Shown here one piece after another: positions 27,438-34,810 of a DNA stretch of 64,000 bases. The notes beneath the pieces were generated by a model. It saw only the letters and a program-made list of their open reading frames with translations. It was not told the DNA's origin and ran no database searches. The translations under genes were made by a program, and so were the position numbers. Each line of letters opens with the position of its first letter. Within the stretch, counting starts at the first letter, position 1. The stretch comes from Lentzea alba (GTDB lineage: Bacteria; Actinomycetota; Actinomycetes; Mycobacteriales; Pseudonocardiaceae): NCBI RefSeq assembly GCF_011067745.1, contig NZ_JAAMPJ010000001.1:1474829-1538828 (forward strand), read 5' to 3'.

Positions 27438-27815
27438 TTAACAGTTGCGCTTCTGTTCCAAGGCCTTGAGCACCCAGTCCGGGCTGTCGACGGGGCTGTC
27501 GTTGAAGGCGATCGCCGCCTCCGGCTGGTTCCAGTGCACGAGGTTGACCACGGTTTGGAAGAGCTCCAAGAGCCCAGGTCCCTTGCGGATGCCGCCGCCG
27601 ACCACCACCGCGTCGTACTGCTTCTGCCGGAGCTTCTCGATGAGCTTGGCCTGGGCACGGCCGTCCAGTTCGGCGAAGTCGACGAGGAAGAGGTCTTCGG
27701 CTAGGCCGAGTTCGGCGAACGCCTTGCTGCCTTGCTCGATGCCGGCCGCGACGGGAGCGGGGTCGAAGCCGGGGATGGTGTGCGGATCGAAGCCGATCAC
27801 GAGGATGTTGGGCAC
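27438..27815 (-). CDS. Conserved hypothetical protein, Rossmann-like
   Basis: 125 aa, GTG start. Begins MPNILVIGFDPHTIPG, an alternating hydrophobic strand plus glycine loop, and contains LFLVDFAEL, DAVVVGGGIRKGPGLLELF and HWNQPEAAIAFND, i.e. an alpha/beta sandwich of flavodoxin or response-regulator type. I know similar short proteins only as unannotated actinobacterial proteins. It is followed 42 bases upstream on the same strand by the nucleotidyltransferase gene. Confidence 0.8.
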   Translation of the reverse strand: MPNILVIGFDPHTIPGFDPAPVAAGIEQGSKAFAELGLAEDLFLVDFAELDGRAQAKLIEKLRQKQYDAVVVGGGIRKGPGLLELFQTVVNLVHWNQPEAAIAFNDSPVDSPDWVLKALEQKRNC

Positions 27816-27857
27816 TCCCCCGAGGCTAGGCCGTCGGGGACGCCGGATCAGCCGGAT

Positions 27858-28658
27858 TCAGGCACTCAGGGACGCGTCGAGTTCGGCGAACAGCGCGGTC
27901 GGGGCATCTCGCCCGAAACGGGCGGCGATCACGGGCCACAGGCGGCGGCCCAGCTCCAAGGCGGCGCGCAGTGCCTCGGTCAGCTCTTGCGGCGACGCGG
28001 CGGACGTAGCTGCCCTCAGCCCCGCCACCATCTCTGCGGACAACTCACGCTCGGCACCTCGCGATGGGGTCAACCAGTGCGCAGTGGACTCCTCGGCGAG
28101 ACGCGCCATCCACAGGAGATGCCGCTGGGCGTGTCCGAGCGCGTCCCACGCACGCAGATCCTCACCTCGCGCCGCCAGATGGTGTGCCAGCACCAGCCAG
28201 TTGGCGAAGGGGTCGCAGTACTTCGCGATGATCTCGGGGCTGTCGACCGGTGGCACGTACCGCTGGGGCAGGCCGCGCAGCACCGGAGCCAGCGCTCCAC
28301 GGCGATCGACCATCAGCATCCGCTCGACCGCGGCACCGCGCGCCGGCCACTCCGCCACGCCGGCGATCTCGTCCACGGTCGCGAAGTGGAACTCGCCGCG
28401 CACGAGGCCCGGGAAGAACGCGACATAGCTACCGAACTCGTTGAGCAAGCCGTAGCTGATCGGCGCGATGTCGGCGCACCACGAATGCGGATCGATCTCG
28501 GCGTGTCTCTGCGGGGTGAAGAACAGCCAGAACTCGATGTCGCTGTGCTCATCCGCCTCGCCGGCGGCGAAGGAGCCGTACATCAGCGCTGCGTCCAACC
28601 CCTCGTCGGTCGCGCACTTCTCTCGGACACGCCCGATCAGCTCTTCCTGAAACAGCAC
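27858..28658 (-). CDS. Lincosamide nucleotidyltransferase-like protein (Lnu(B)/Lnu(F) type)
   Basis: 266 aa from the GTG at 28658 (a TTG four codons upstream is possible). The nucleotidyltransferase active-site strip MYGSFAAGEADEHSDIEFWL (GS-x-x-x-G-E-x-D-x-x-SDIE) sits near residue 30, then DIAPISYGLLNEFGSYVAFF and LVRGEFHFATVDE, matching the order and spacing I recall for Lnu(B)/Lnu(F); length also matches (about 267). These enzymes adenylylate lincosamides. In a soil actinomycete this may be intrinsic self-protection or a different substrate. Divergent from an exporter gene. Confidence 0.78.
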   Translation of the reverse strand: MLFQEELIGRVREKCATDEGLDAALMYGSFAAGEADEHSDIEFWLFFTPQRHAEIDPHSWCADIAPISYGLLNEFGSYVAFFPGLVRGEFHFATVDEIAGVAEWPARGAAVERMLMVDRRGALAPVLRGLPQRYVPPVDSPEIIAKYCDPFANWLVLAHHLAARGEDLRAWDALGHAQRHLLWMARLAEESTAHWLTPSRGAERELSAEMVAGLRAATSAASPQELTEALRAALELGRRLWPVIAARFGRDAPTALFAELDASLSA

Positions 28659-28738
28659 ACGCCCACCCAATCAGCTTCCGTCGGAGACCGGCAAAAACCT
28701 GGGCGACAGTCGGCCGACGAGTGGATAACGTCCGCCGA

Positions 28739-29923
28739 ATGCCGGTTCGCGGGACCAAGCCGAAGCTGACTTACCGCCAGGTCGTGCTGATGCCGCAGGT
28801 CGCGCCCCTGCTCGGCGCCGCACTGTTCTCCCGCCTCGCCGAGGAGATGTTCACGCTCGCGCTGGTGTTGCACGTGCTCGACGTTTTCAGGTCGCCGACG
28901 CTGGCCGGTGTCGTGGTGTTCGCCGCGGTCGCCCCAGGCTTGATCATCAGTCCTGTGGCAGGCGCCCTGCTCGACCGCGTCGGAGCGGTGCGTTCGGTCG
29001 TGGCCGACCTGGTGGCGAGCGCGGTTCTGGTCGGCGCGCTGGCGTTCGTCTCCGGCGGCATCGTGCCGATCGTCGTGCTGGCGGTGCTGTACTCGCTCAC
29101 CAGCCCGTTGAACATCGCCGGGGTGCGCGTGTTGTTGCCGCGACTGGTGCCCGGCCCGGCCGCCGAACGTGCGAACGCGTTGGACAGCGGTCTGTTCAAC
29201 CTGGTCGAGGTGTTGGGGCCGGTGCTCGCGGGCGCGTTGTTCGCCTTGGCGGGCGGGCGGACCACCATGCTGGTCGTCGCTGTGCTTTACGCCGTGGCCT
29301 GCGCGTTGATGCTGCTGCTGCCGGCCACACCTCCCACACACACCGAACACCGACCGTTGCTGCGTTCCACCGTCGAAGGCGTGCGTTATGTCCTGACACA
29401 CCCCGTGCTGCGGGCGTTGGTCGTGTCCTACGGGCTCTACCAGGTGGCTTGGGGCGTGCTGGTGGTGGCGGTGCCGACGGTCGCGGGCAGCGCACGGGCG
29501 GGACTGTTGTGGGGCGTCGCCGGCTTCGCGGGCATCGTCGGCGCCTTGATCGTCGGCCACGTCCTGCGCGAGGGCCGCGAACGCGCGGCGATGATCGTGG
29601 GCACCGCGCTCACGGCGGTCGCGGCGGTGGTCGCCGTCGGCGGCATCGTCGGGCTGACCATCGGCCTGGTCGTGGTCGGTCTGGTGTCCGGGCTGGTCAA
29701 CGTGGGCCTGTTGACGCTGCGTCAGCGCCGCACCGATCCGGAGAAGCTCGGCCGGGTGCTGGCCGTGTCGATCAGCCTCAACATCCTCGGGATGCCCATC
29801 GGCTCGGCGGTCGGCGGCTTCGTGATCGAGAGGTCGTCCGCTCTGGCGTTCGTTGTGGCTGGTGTCGCCGCGGCGCTCGGTGCGGTGGCGATGTGGGTGA
29901 TGGTGCCGAATCAGGCCAGGTGA
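28739..29923 (+). CDS. Major facilitator superfamily exporter
   Basis: 394 aa from ATG 28739 (a GTG at 28721 would add six residues). Twelve hydrophobic segments in two halves of six; the loop 2-3 motif reads GALLDRVGAVRSVV and the second half contains LRQRRTDPEKLGRVLAVSISLN. This is the MFS_3/enterobactin-exporter-like branch often linked with drug or siderophore export. It starts 80 bases from the divergent Lnu-like gene, so the two may form a resistance pair under a shared regulatory region. Confidence 0.88.
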   Translation: MPVRGTKPKLTYRQVVLMPQVAPLLGAALFSRLAEEMFTLALVLHVLDVFRSPTLAGVVVFAAVAPGLIISPVAGALLDRVGAVRSVVADLVASAVLVGALAFVSGGIVPIVVLAVLYSLTSPLNIAGVRVLLPRLVPGPAAERANALDSGLFNLVEVLGPVLAGALFALAGGRTTMLVVAVLYAVACALMLLLPATPPTHTEHRPLLRSTVEGVRYVLTHPVLRALVVSYGLYQVAWGVLVVAVPTVAGSARAGLLWGVAGFAGIVGALIVGHVLREGRERAAMIVGTALTAVAAVVAVGGIVGLTIGLVVVGLVSGLVNVGLLTLRQRRTDPEKLGRVLAVSISLNILGMPIGSAVGGFVIERSSALAFVVAGVAAALGAVAMWVMVPNQAR

Positions 29924-29929
29924 GAGGAG

Positions 29930-30492
29930 CCACGTCACCCGAACGAGAAAATCTATGGTGGCTGAGGTAGACATTCTCCGCCAGGTCCATGTACTCTTCT
30001 TCTCGTTGGACAAGAGACAATGTGGCACGGGAGATGACGAACTACCCGTGAGTTGAGCGCAAGACGGTCAGGCGTGCCAGAGCCGCAGTTCGAGGGCTTC
30101 AGGCAGATGACCGCAGGCAGTCGGTGAGCAGTACCGCAGTACGCAAGGAAATACCGAACCGACAGCCGTTGGATCAGCAAGTGCACGACGCAGTTGAAGT
30201 ACGAAGTTGCAAGGGCAGTCGGCGGAAGTGAAGCCGGCACGTGCATGAGGTCCGGTGCCGACAGCCACGTGAGAAAAAGTAGTGATCAGAGGAGAAGGGA
30301 AGGGTTGCACGCCATCGGATCGCCCGCCTTCGGCTGAACTCCGCCGGACGGGTACCGCAGTTCCATCAGATTGGAAGGTGGTCTTCGGTTACGCACACGC
30401 GATCCCCGCTACGCCCGCTTCTGCCAGGGGTCATGCGGACAGAGAGAGTCGATCTCACGGTCGGCTAGGTGGAAGTGAAACCCAACAACCCT
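29930..30492 (+). ncRNA. Candidate long structured non-coding RNA or leader upstream of the MerR-like gene
   Basis: About 560 bases with no plausible protein and visibly lower GC than the neighbours, but dense in pairing segments: AACGAGAA (29942-29949) with TTCTCGTT (30000-30007); CACGGG (30026-30031) with CCCGTG (30045-30050); GTCGGT (30120-30125) with ACCGAC (30158-30163) enclosing GTAC-cgca-GTAC; CGGCAC (30235-30240) with GTGCCG (30255-30260). Purine-rich single-strand-like runs (GAGAAAAAGTAG, GAGGAGAAGGGAAGGG) separate them. It ends at a strong hairpin before the merR-like start. Strand is inferred from that hairpin and gene. A known Rfam family (for example raiA-type or a 6S/Ms1-like RNA) was not established. 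Confidence 0.5.
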
Positions 30493-30521
30493 GGGGCCCC
30501 GGTGCTACGCACCGGGGCCCC
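30493..30521 (+). terminator. Strong hairpin at the end of the structured region
   Basis: Perfect 13-bp arms GGGGCCCCGGTGC / GCACCGGGGCCCC (30493-30505, 30509-30521), 3-base loop, 18 bases before the MerR-like ATG. No T-run follows on the plus strand. It would separate the upstream RNA from the gene or act as an attenuator. Confidence 0.7.
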
Positions 30522-30539
30522 TCGTGATGCGGAGGCGCG

Positions 30540-30917
30540 ATGACCCCAGGTACCAACAAATCAGCGGACGACGAGCCGCAGACCACAGCCGAGAAGTTCG
30601 ATGACGAGCACTACCCCGCCTACACGATGGGCCGGGCCGCGGAACTGCTCAACACCACGGCGAACTTCCTGCGCAGCCTGGACGAGGCAAAACTGATCGA
30701 ACCGCAACGTTCGGCCGGTGGACACCGTCGCTACAGCCGTTACCAACTGCGCCTGGCCGCCCGTGTCCGCGCCCTGGTGGACGAGGGCACCGGACTGGAT
30801 GCCGCCTGCCGCATCGTCACCCTGGAAGACCAGCTTCAGGAAGCTCAGGCGCTCAACGCCAAGCTCACGCCTCCGCCGGCGCCCGAGGAGCCGCACCCGC
30901 CGTTGCAGGGCGTGTAA
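30540..30917 (+). CDS. MerR-family-like transcriptional regulator
   Basis: 125 aa; ATG with GGAGG 5 bases upstream. The winged helix is clear: YTMGRAAELLNTTANFLRSL (HTH), EAKLIEPQRSAGGHRRYSRY (wing), then RVRALVDEGTGLDAACRIVTLEDQLQEAQ, a helix in place of the long MerR dimerisation coil, and no metal- or drug-binding domain. Short proteins of this type are widespread in actinobacteria. The preceding ~600-base structured stretch and hairpin suggest control at the RNA level. Confidence 0.88.
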   Translation: MTPGTNKSADDEPQTTAEKFDDEHYPAYTMGRAAELLNTTANFLRSLDEAKLIEPQRSAGGHRRYSRYQLRLAARVRALVDEGTGLDAACRIVTLEDQLQEAQALNAKLTPPPAPEEPHPPLQGV

Positions 30918-31275
30918 CACCATCCGAGCATCGGGACGTCGAAACGAAGCTGAGCTCGCCACGGACCTGCCGTGATCGCGAATCGTGTCGACGTCCCCCA
31001 GGACCTACGTCCTGGCGCGACCTCGTGCGGCGTCGCCGGGCACGTCGGCCTTGAGGATCTTCATCGTGCAGCGGGACTGAAGCTTGGCCAAGCCGGCAGG
31101 CGCGCTGCTGACGCGAGCGGCAACCATCACCTGAAGCCCGACATGCTCGACGTCAACATGGGCATCGGAAGCTCAGAGCCGCCGCAGCGACCGTTGGGAA
31201 GGGCATCCGATCCGTTTGACGATCTACGCCCGTTTCATGCAACACACTTCGCCCGGCTGGGCGGCTTCTTCAGCA
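30918..31275. other. Gene-free stretch, probable gene debris
   Basis: No convincing gene on either strand. A ~55-codon minus-strand frame (about 31160-31000) reads SDAHVDVEHVGLQVMVAARV ... MKILKADVPGD between two stops, which looks like a fragment of a former gene but was not identified. Confidence 0.4.
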
Positions 31276-31314
31276 AAGAAGCCCTGTCCGCCGAGGCAGC
31301 GAACAGGGCTTCTT
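31276..31314 (+). terminator. Hairpin terminator
   Basis: Perfect 12-bp arms AAGAAGCCCTGT / ACAGGGCTTCTT (31276-31287, 31303-31314), 15-base loop, followed by CATTCC. Ends whatever is read through from the MerR-like gene or the debris upstream. Confidence 0.6.
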
Positions 31315-31436
31315 CATTCCGCTCGCCGACGCCGTGCGTCTGCCCGCCCGGGACAGGAACTTGCCTTCAGGCGGGCGGCCCCGAAGATTCGGCCAAGCCA
31401 GCGGCCAACAGAATCTGAGAAATCTGCCCGACACTT

Positions 31437-31450
31437 CTTGCAAGTGCAAG
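31437..31450. promoter_or_regulatory. Palindrome CTTGCA-AG-TGCAAG
   Basis: Perfect 6-bp half-sites separated by 2 bases, directly followed by a further CAAG repeat (TTGCAAGTGCAAGCAAG). Looks like a repressor operator, but no gene starts near it. Confidence 0.35.
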
Positions 31451-31472
31451 CAAGAATGCCTAGACGAACGGA

Positions 31473-31508
31473 GTGGATGTCGCCCGAGCCCTGAGCGGCG
31501 ACATCCAC
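31473..31508 (-). terminator. Hairpin after the repeat-protein gene
   Basis: Perfect 12-bp arms GTGGATGTCGCC / GGCGACATCCAC (31473-31484, 31497-31508), 43 bases past the minus-strand stop at 31551. No T-run. Confidence 0.6.
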
Positions 31509-31550
31509 CCCGTCACTCTTGAAGTGACTTCAGTATTAGCGGACTGAGCC

Positions 31551-32351
31551 TTACCGGCCGATCAGGCTGCCGTGGACGGCCGCGTCCTGCTGGTACACCG
31601 GGGCGGTGCTGCAGGCGTTGTAGTCCGAACCGAGCAGGCCACCCTGCTGCCACGGAGCCGGGCACGGGACGTTGACGTTGACCAGCGGCGCACCGACGGT
31701 GCCGACGAGCTGGTTGATCGGCGCGTTGGCGTACACCGGCGCGGCAGCGGTCTGACCGAAGCCCGTCGGGTGGTTCGCCCAGGTCCGTTCCGTGCCGATG
31801 AGGTCACCGCCGACAGGCGCGTCCTGCTGGAAGACCGGGGCGGTGTTGCAGGCGTTGTAGTCGGCGCCGAGCAGGCCACCCTGGTTCCACGGGGCCGGGC
31901 AGGGGATGTTCACGTTGACCAGCGGCGCACCAACGGTGCCGACGAGCTGGTTGATCGGCGCGTTGGCGTACACCGGCGCGGCAGCGGTCTGACCGAAGCC
32001 CTCGTTGCGGGAGCTGGATTCGCCGCCCAGGTTGCCGCCCACCGGCGCGCTCTGCTGGTAGACCGGGGCCGTGTTGCAGGCGTTGTAGTCCGAGCCGAGC
32101 AGGCCACCCTGCTGCCACGGAGCGGGGCACGGGATGTTCGCGTTGACCAATGGCGCACCAACGGTGCCGACGACCTGGTCAATCGGCGCCTCGGCGTACA
32201 CCGGCGCAGCAGCGACCTGGCTGAAGTCAGACGCCTTACCGTCGCCCTCACCAGCAAAAGCGACCGCGGACGACGCCAGAACGGAACCAACCGCGACGGT
32301 GACTGCTACAGACCCGAGAACCGTCCGACGCAGGGCGTCCAAATTGAACAT
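31551..32351 (-). CDS. Secreted protein made of three cysteine-pair repeats
   Basis: 266 aa. Sec signal peptide (residues 1-33, RR near the start, hydrophobic VLGSVAVTVAVGSVLASSAV, cleavage after AFA). Then three near-identical repeats: 45-120, 121-199, 200-266. Each contains AAAPVYAxAPIxQxVGTVGAP, IPCPAPW and DYNACNTAPV, so each has two cysteines 17 residues apart, fitting one disulfide per repeat. No enzymatic motif. Ribosome site GGAGAAG; a promoter candidate lies 88 bases upstream. Likely a cell-surface or spore/hyphal-coat protein; the family is unknown to me. Confidence 0.9.
   Translation of the reverse strand: MFNLDALRRTVLGSVAVTVAVGSVLASSAVAFAGEGDGKASDFSQVAAAPVYAEAPIDQVVGTVGAPLVNANIPCPAPWQQGGLLGSDYNACNTAPVYQQSAPVGGNLGGESSSRNEGFGQTAAAPVYANAPINQLVGTVGAPLVNVNIPCPAPWNQGGLLGADYNACNTAPVFQQDAPVGGDLIGTERTWANHPTGFGQTAAAPVYANAPINQLVGTVGAPLVNVNVPCPAPWQQGGLLGSDYNACSTAPVYQQDAAVHGSLIGR
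31554..32219 (-). repeat. Three tandem repeats inside the secreted-protein gene
   Basis: Units at about 32219-31992, 31991-31755 and 31754-31554 (76, 79 and 67 codons). Units 2 and 3 are the most alike in DNA, which points to recent duplication. Confidence 0.85.
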
Positions 32352-32445
32352 GGAAACTTCTCCGTTTCTTGCCAGATAAGGGACCGCTCAGATGGCACCC
32401 TGCTCAGGACCGAGCAGGAATGCACGCGGTGAATCGAGTGCCGTC

Positions 32446-32473
32446 ACATTAGCGCCGACCGCCTCCGTCGCAA
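32446..32473 (-). promoter_or_regulatory. Candidate promoter of the repeat-protein gene
   Basis: Minus strand: TTGCGA (32473-32468), 16-base spacer, TAATGT (32451-32446). Good -10 match in high-GC context; predicted 5' untranslated region of about 88 bases. Confidence 0.4.
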
Positions 32474-32722
32474 GTGGACAGACCAACTTTCCGGCGGCAT
32501 TCACTCGAAAGTGTTTACGACGAACGCTTGAGCGCTCACCAGGATGGGTATGTCGAGGGGTTTCCGGCATGAAACAGATGACCGCCCTGTTGATTGCAAC
32601 CGGTCGGATATTCGAAACCCTGAGGTCTCACCGGCGGAGCGATCAGGACGATGCTTCGAGCGGACCCGCGAAACGAACTCGCCAGCTCCTGGCTGCTCGA
32701 AACCATGTAGCGAGATGAGGAG

Positions 32723-33112
32723 CTACCCCATGATCAGCCGTCGCAGCGAGGCGAGATCCGTCAAGTCGGGCAGCACGGTGTTGACCCCAGCCGCCTGCAG
32801 TTCCTCGACGCTGCTGCGACCACTCGCGACGGCGATCACGCGCACGTCTGCGATCCGGCCGGCCGCTACGTCTCGCGGCGTGTCACCGATGAGCAAAGTC
32901 TGAGCGGTGTCGAACGTCGTGCCGGTCTCCAGGCTGGCCCTCTCTCGCGCAATCGTCACCAGTTCTGCGCGGTCCGCGTCGCCATAGGCACTGGCCCTCA
33001 AGTCAAGGAACTGGTCCAGTTCGAGCGCCACCAACTTGATGCGCGCCACCGCCCGGAGGTCACCCAGGCGCGCGAGTTGTGTCAGGTCGTTGAGCGCGGG
33101 ATTCATCTGCAT
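32723..33112 (-). pseudogene. 5'-truncated HAD-family phosphatase gene
   Basis: 130 codons corresponding only to the back half of a HAD hydrolase: LRAVARIKLVALELDQFLDL, ERASLETGTTF, then motif III/IV TLLIGDTPRDVAAG and VIAVASGRSSVEEL, VLPDLTDLASL. The first ~90 residues, including the nucleophile motif DxDGT and the threonine motif, are absent, and the upstream frame is not HAD-like. It could not be catalytic. ATG at 33112 is the first usable start but may not be used. Confidence 0.7.
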
Positions 33113-33335
33113 CTGTGGTTCCTCGGCGACTGACCGCACCCGACGTTCGACGTGACCGGTCGAGGGCCAAGATCGACGGAACGACGGCCGAGCAAGAGGT
33201 AGTGTGTTCGTGCAGGTCAGAGGCCCTCGGCAATCATCGCCGGGGGCTTTTCCGTCCCGTGACTGTCCCGTGGAGGGTGACGACATCCGTCGTTCGGTGC
33301 CGGTCAGTGACGGACGCCGCTTCATCCCGAAAATA

Positions 33336-33383
33336 GATCTGCGCTGGTCAAGGCCTGTTTCAAGCCGTAGACCAGCGCAGATC
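33336..33383 (-). terminator. Terminator after the DDAH gene
   Basis: Perfect 14-bp arms GATCTGCGCTGGTC / GACCAGCGCAGATC (33336-33349, 33370-33383), followed on the minus strand by TATTTTC. Lies 22 bases past the stop. Confidence 0.75.
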
Positions 33384-33404
33384 AGAAGGACTGCGTGGGC
33401 GAGG

Positions 33405-34289
33405 TCAGCCGCGCAGTTCCATCGTGCAGCACTTCGGGCCGCCGCCCGACTTGCGCAGTTCCGAGATGTCCACGAACACGGGCTCGAACCCGCGCCGCGC
33501 CACCTGCTCGGCAAGATGCGTTGCCTCGACCGGCATCACGACGTGCTTGCCGTCGGACACCGCGTTCAGGCCCAGGCACACGGCGTCGTCGTCGTTGGCG
33601 ATCACGGCGTCCGGGAACAGGCGCTTCAACACGGCCTGAGACCCAGGAGAGAACGCCTCCGGGTAGTAGGCGACCAGCGGTGACGGGGACTGGTCGTCGA
33701 GCATGAACAGAGCCACGTCGAGGTGGTAGAAGCGCGGGTCGACCAGTTGCAGCGACACGACCGGGACGCCGAGGACCTCCTGGGCCTCGGAGTGCGCGTG
33801 CGGGTCGGTGCGGAAGCCCGTGCCGGCCAGCAACAACGAGCCGGTCCAGGTGAAGTCGCCTTCGGCCTCGTTCACTGCGGTGGGCATGACCACGGACTTG
33901 TAGCCGGCGCCGAGGAACCAGCGGCGGAAGTGGTCGGCTTCGGCCGAGCGTTGTGAGGCGCGGAAGCGGGAGCCCAGGACTCGGCCGTCGATCACGGTGC
34001 CGCTGTTGGCCGAGAAGACCATGTCCGGCAGGCCCACCACGGGCTCGATGACGTCTACCTGGTGGCCCAGGCGTTCGTAGGTTTCCTTGAGAGCCGTCCA
34101 CTGTTCCACTGCCAGCGAGGTGCTGGTGGGCTGGGTCGGATCCATCCACGGGTTGATGGCGTACTCCACCGTGAAGTACGTCGGCGGGCACATGAGGTAC
34201 CGACGGGTCGTCGGCATGCGCGTCGGCGCTAGGGGCGTGGCGATGTCGAGCGTGATCGGCTCGCCGGGCCCGGAGATGGATACCGTCAT
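33405..34289 (-). CDS. Dimethylargininase / amidinotransferase-family protein
   Basis: 294 aa from ATG 34289; the longer open frame overlaps the divergent Lrp gene and is not used. Guanidino-group-modifying fold: RRYLMCPPTYFTVEYAINPWM, DMVFSANSGTVIDG, EGDFTW, the catalytic His in PRFYHLDVALFML, and the catalytic Cys in PKCCTMEL near the C-terminus. DDAH converts dimethylarginine to citrulline; mycobacterial relatives act in arginine degradation. Divergent from an Lrp/AsnC regulator, the same pairing as Rv2323c-Rv2324 in M. tuberculosis. Confidence 0.88.
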   Translation of the reverse strand: MTVSISGPGEPITLDIATPLAPTRMPTTRRYLMCPPTYFTVEYAINPWMDPTQPTSTSLAVEQWTALKETYERLGHQVDVIEPVVGLPDMVFSANSGTVIDGRVLGSRFRASQRSAEADHFRRWFLGAGYKSVVMPTAVNEAEGDFTWTGSLLLAGTGFRTDPHAHSEAQEVLGVPVVSLQLVDPRFYHLDVALFMLDDQSPSPLVAYYPEAFSPGSQAVLKRLFPDAVIANDDDAVCLGLNAVSDGKHVVMPVEATHLAEQVARRGFEPVFVDISELRKSGGGPKCCTMELRG

Positions 34290-34355
34290 GGATCGAAATG
34301 TAAAGGGCACCTGGACCATCGAACAACGCCGCGACATTGCGTTAACTAGGGCAGA

Positions 34356-34805
34356 ATGTTGCGTGTGGACAGCATCGACCAGCGAATCATTTCGTGCCTC
34401 ATGGCCAACGCGCGATCCAGCTACGCGGAGATCGGGAAGGAGGTGGGGCTGAGTGCGCCCGCGGTGAAGCGGCGGGTGGACAAACTGCTGGACACGGGGG
34501 TGCTCAGGGGGTTCACGGCGGTGGTGGACCCCGAGGCTCTCGGGTGGGGTACCGAGGCGTTCGTCGAGGTGCACTGCAAGGGGAACGTCGCGCCGCACGA
34601 CATCCAGCACCGGTTGGAGCCGATGGCGGAGGTCAGCGCCGCGTACACGGTGTCCGGTGCGGCGGACGCGATCGTGCACCTGAGGGCGGCGGACATCCAT
34701 CATCTGGAGACCGCGCTCGAACGGCTGCGCGCCGTCGAGATCATCGATCGGACGGTGTCGACGGTGGTCCTGTCCCGGCTCCTCGACCGGCCCCCGGCAC
34801 CATAG
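34356..34805 (+). CDS. Lrp/AsnC family transcriptional regulator
   Basis: 149 aa. N-terminal helix-turn-helix (LRVDSIDQRIISCLMANARS, EIGKEVGLSAPAVKRRVDKL) and a C-terminal RAM (ligand-binding) domain. Start ATG 34356; a GTG two codons later is possible. The 66-base divergent gap to the DDAH gene suggests it controls that gene in response to an amino acid such as arginine, and itself. Confidence 0.93.
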   Translation: MLRVDSIDQRIISCLMANARSSYAEIGKEVGLSAPAVKRRVDKLLDTGVLRGFTAVVDPEALGWGTEAFVEVHCKGNVAPHDIQHRLEPMAEVSAAYTVSGAADAIVHLRAADIHHLETALERLRAVEIIDRTVSTVVLSRLLDRPPAP

Positions 34806-34810
34806 AGCCC

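Noticed and set aside
30972..31418. Plus-strand 148-codon frame after the MerR-like gene
   Set aside because: No family-like sequence, spans a terminator hairpin, poor codon pattern.
31554..32219. CRISPR or transposon interpretation of the three long repeats
   Set aside because: They are in-frame codon repeats inside a single open frame with a signal peptide, unit length differing by whole codons.
32392..32718. Plus-strand 108-codon frame upstream of the HAD remnant
   Set aside because: Ser/Arg-rich composition, no ribosome site, overlaps the leader of the repeat-protein gene.
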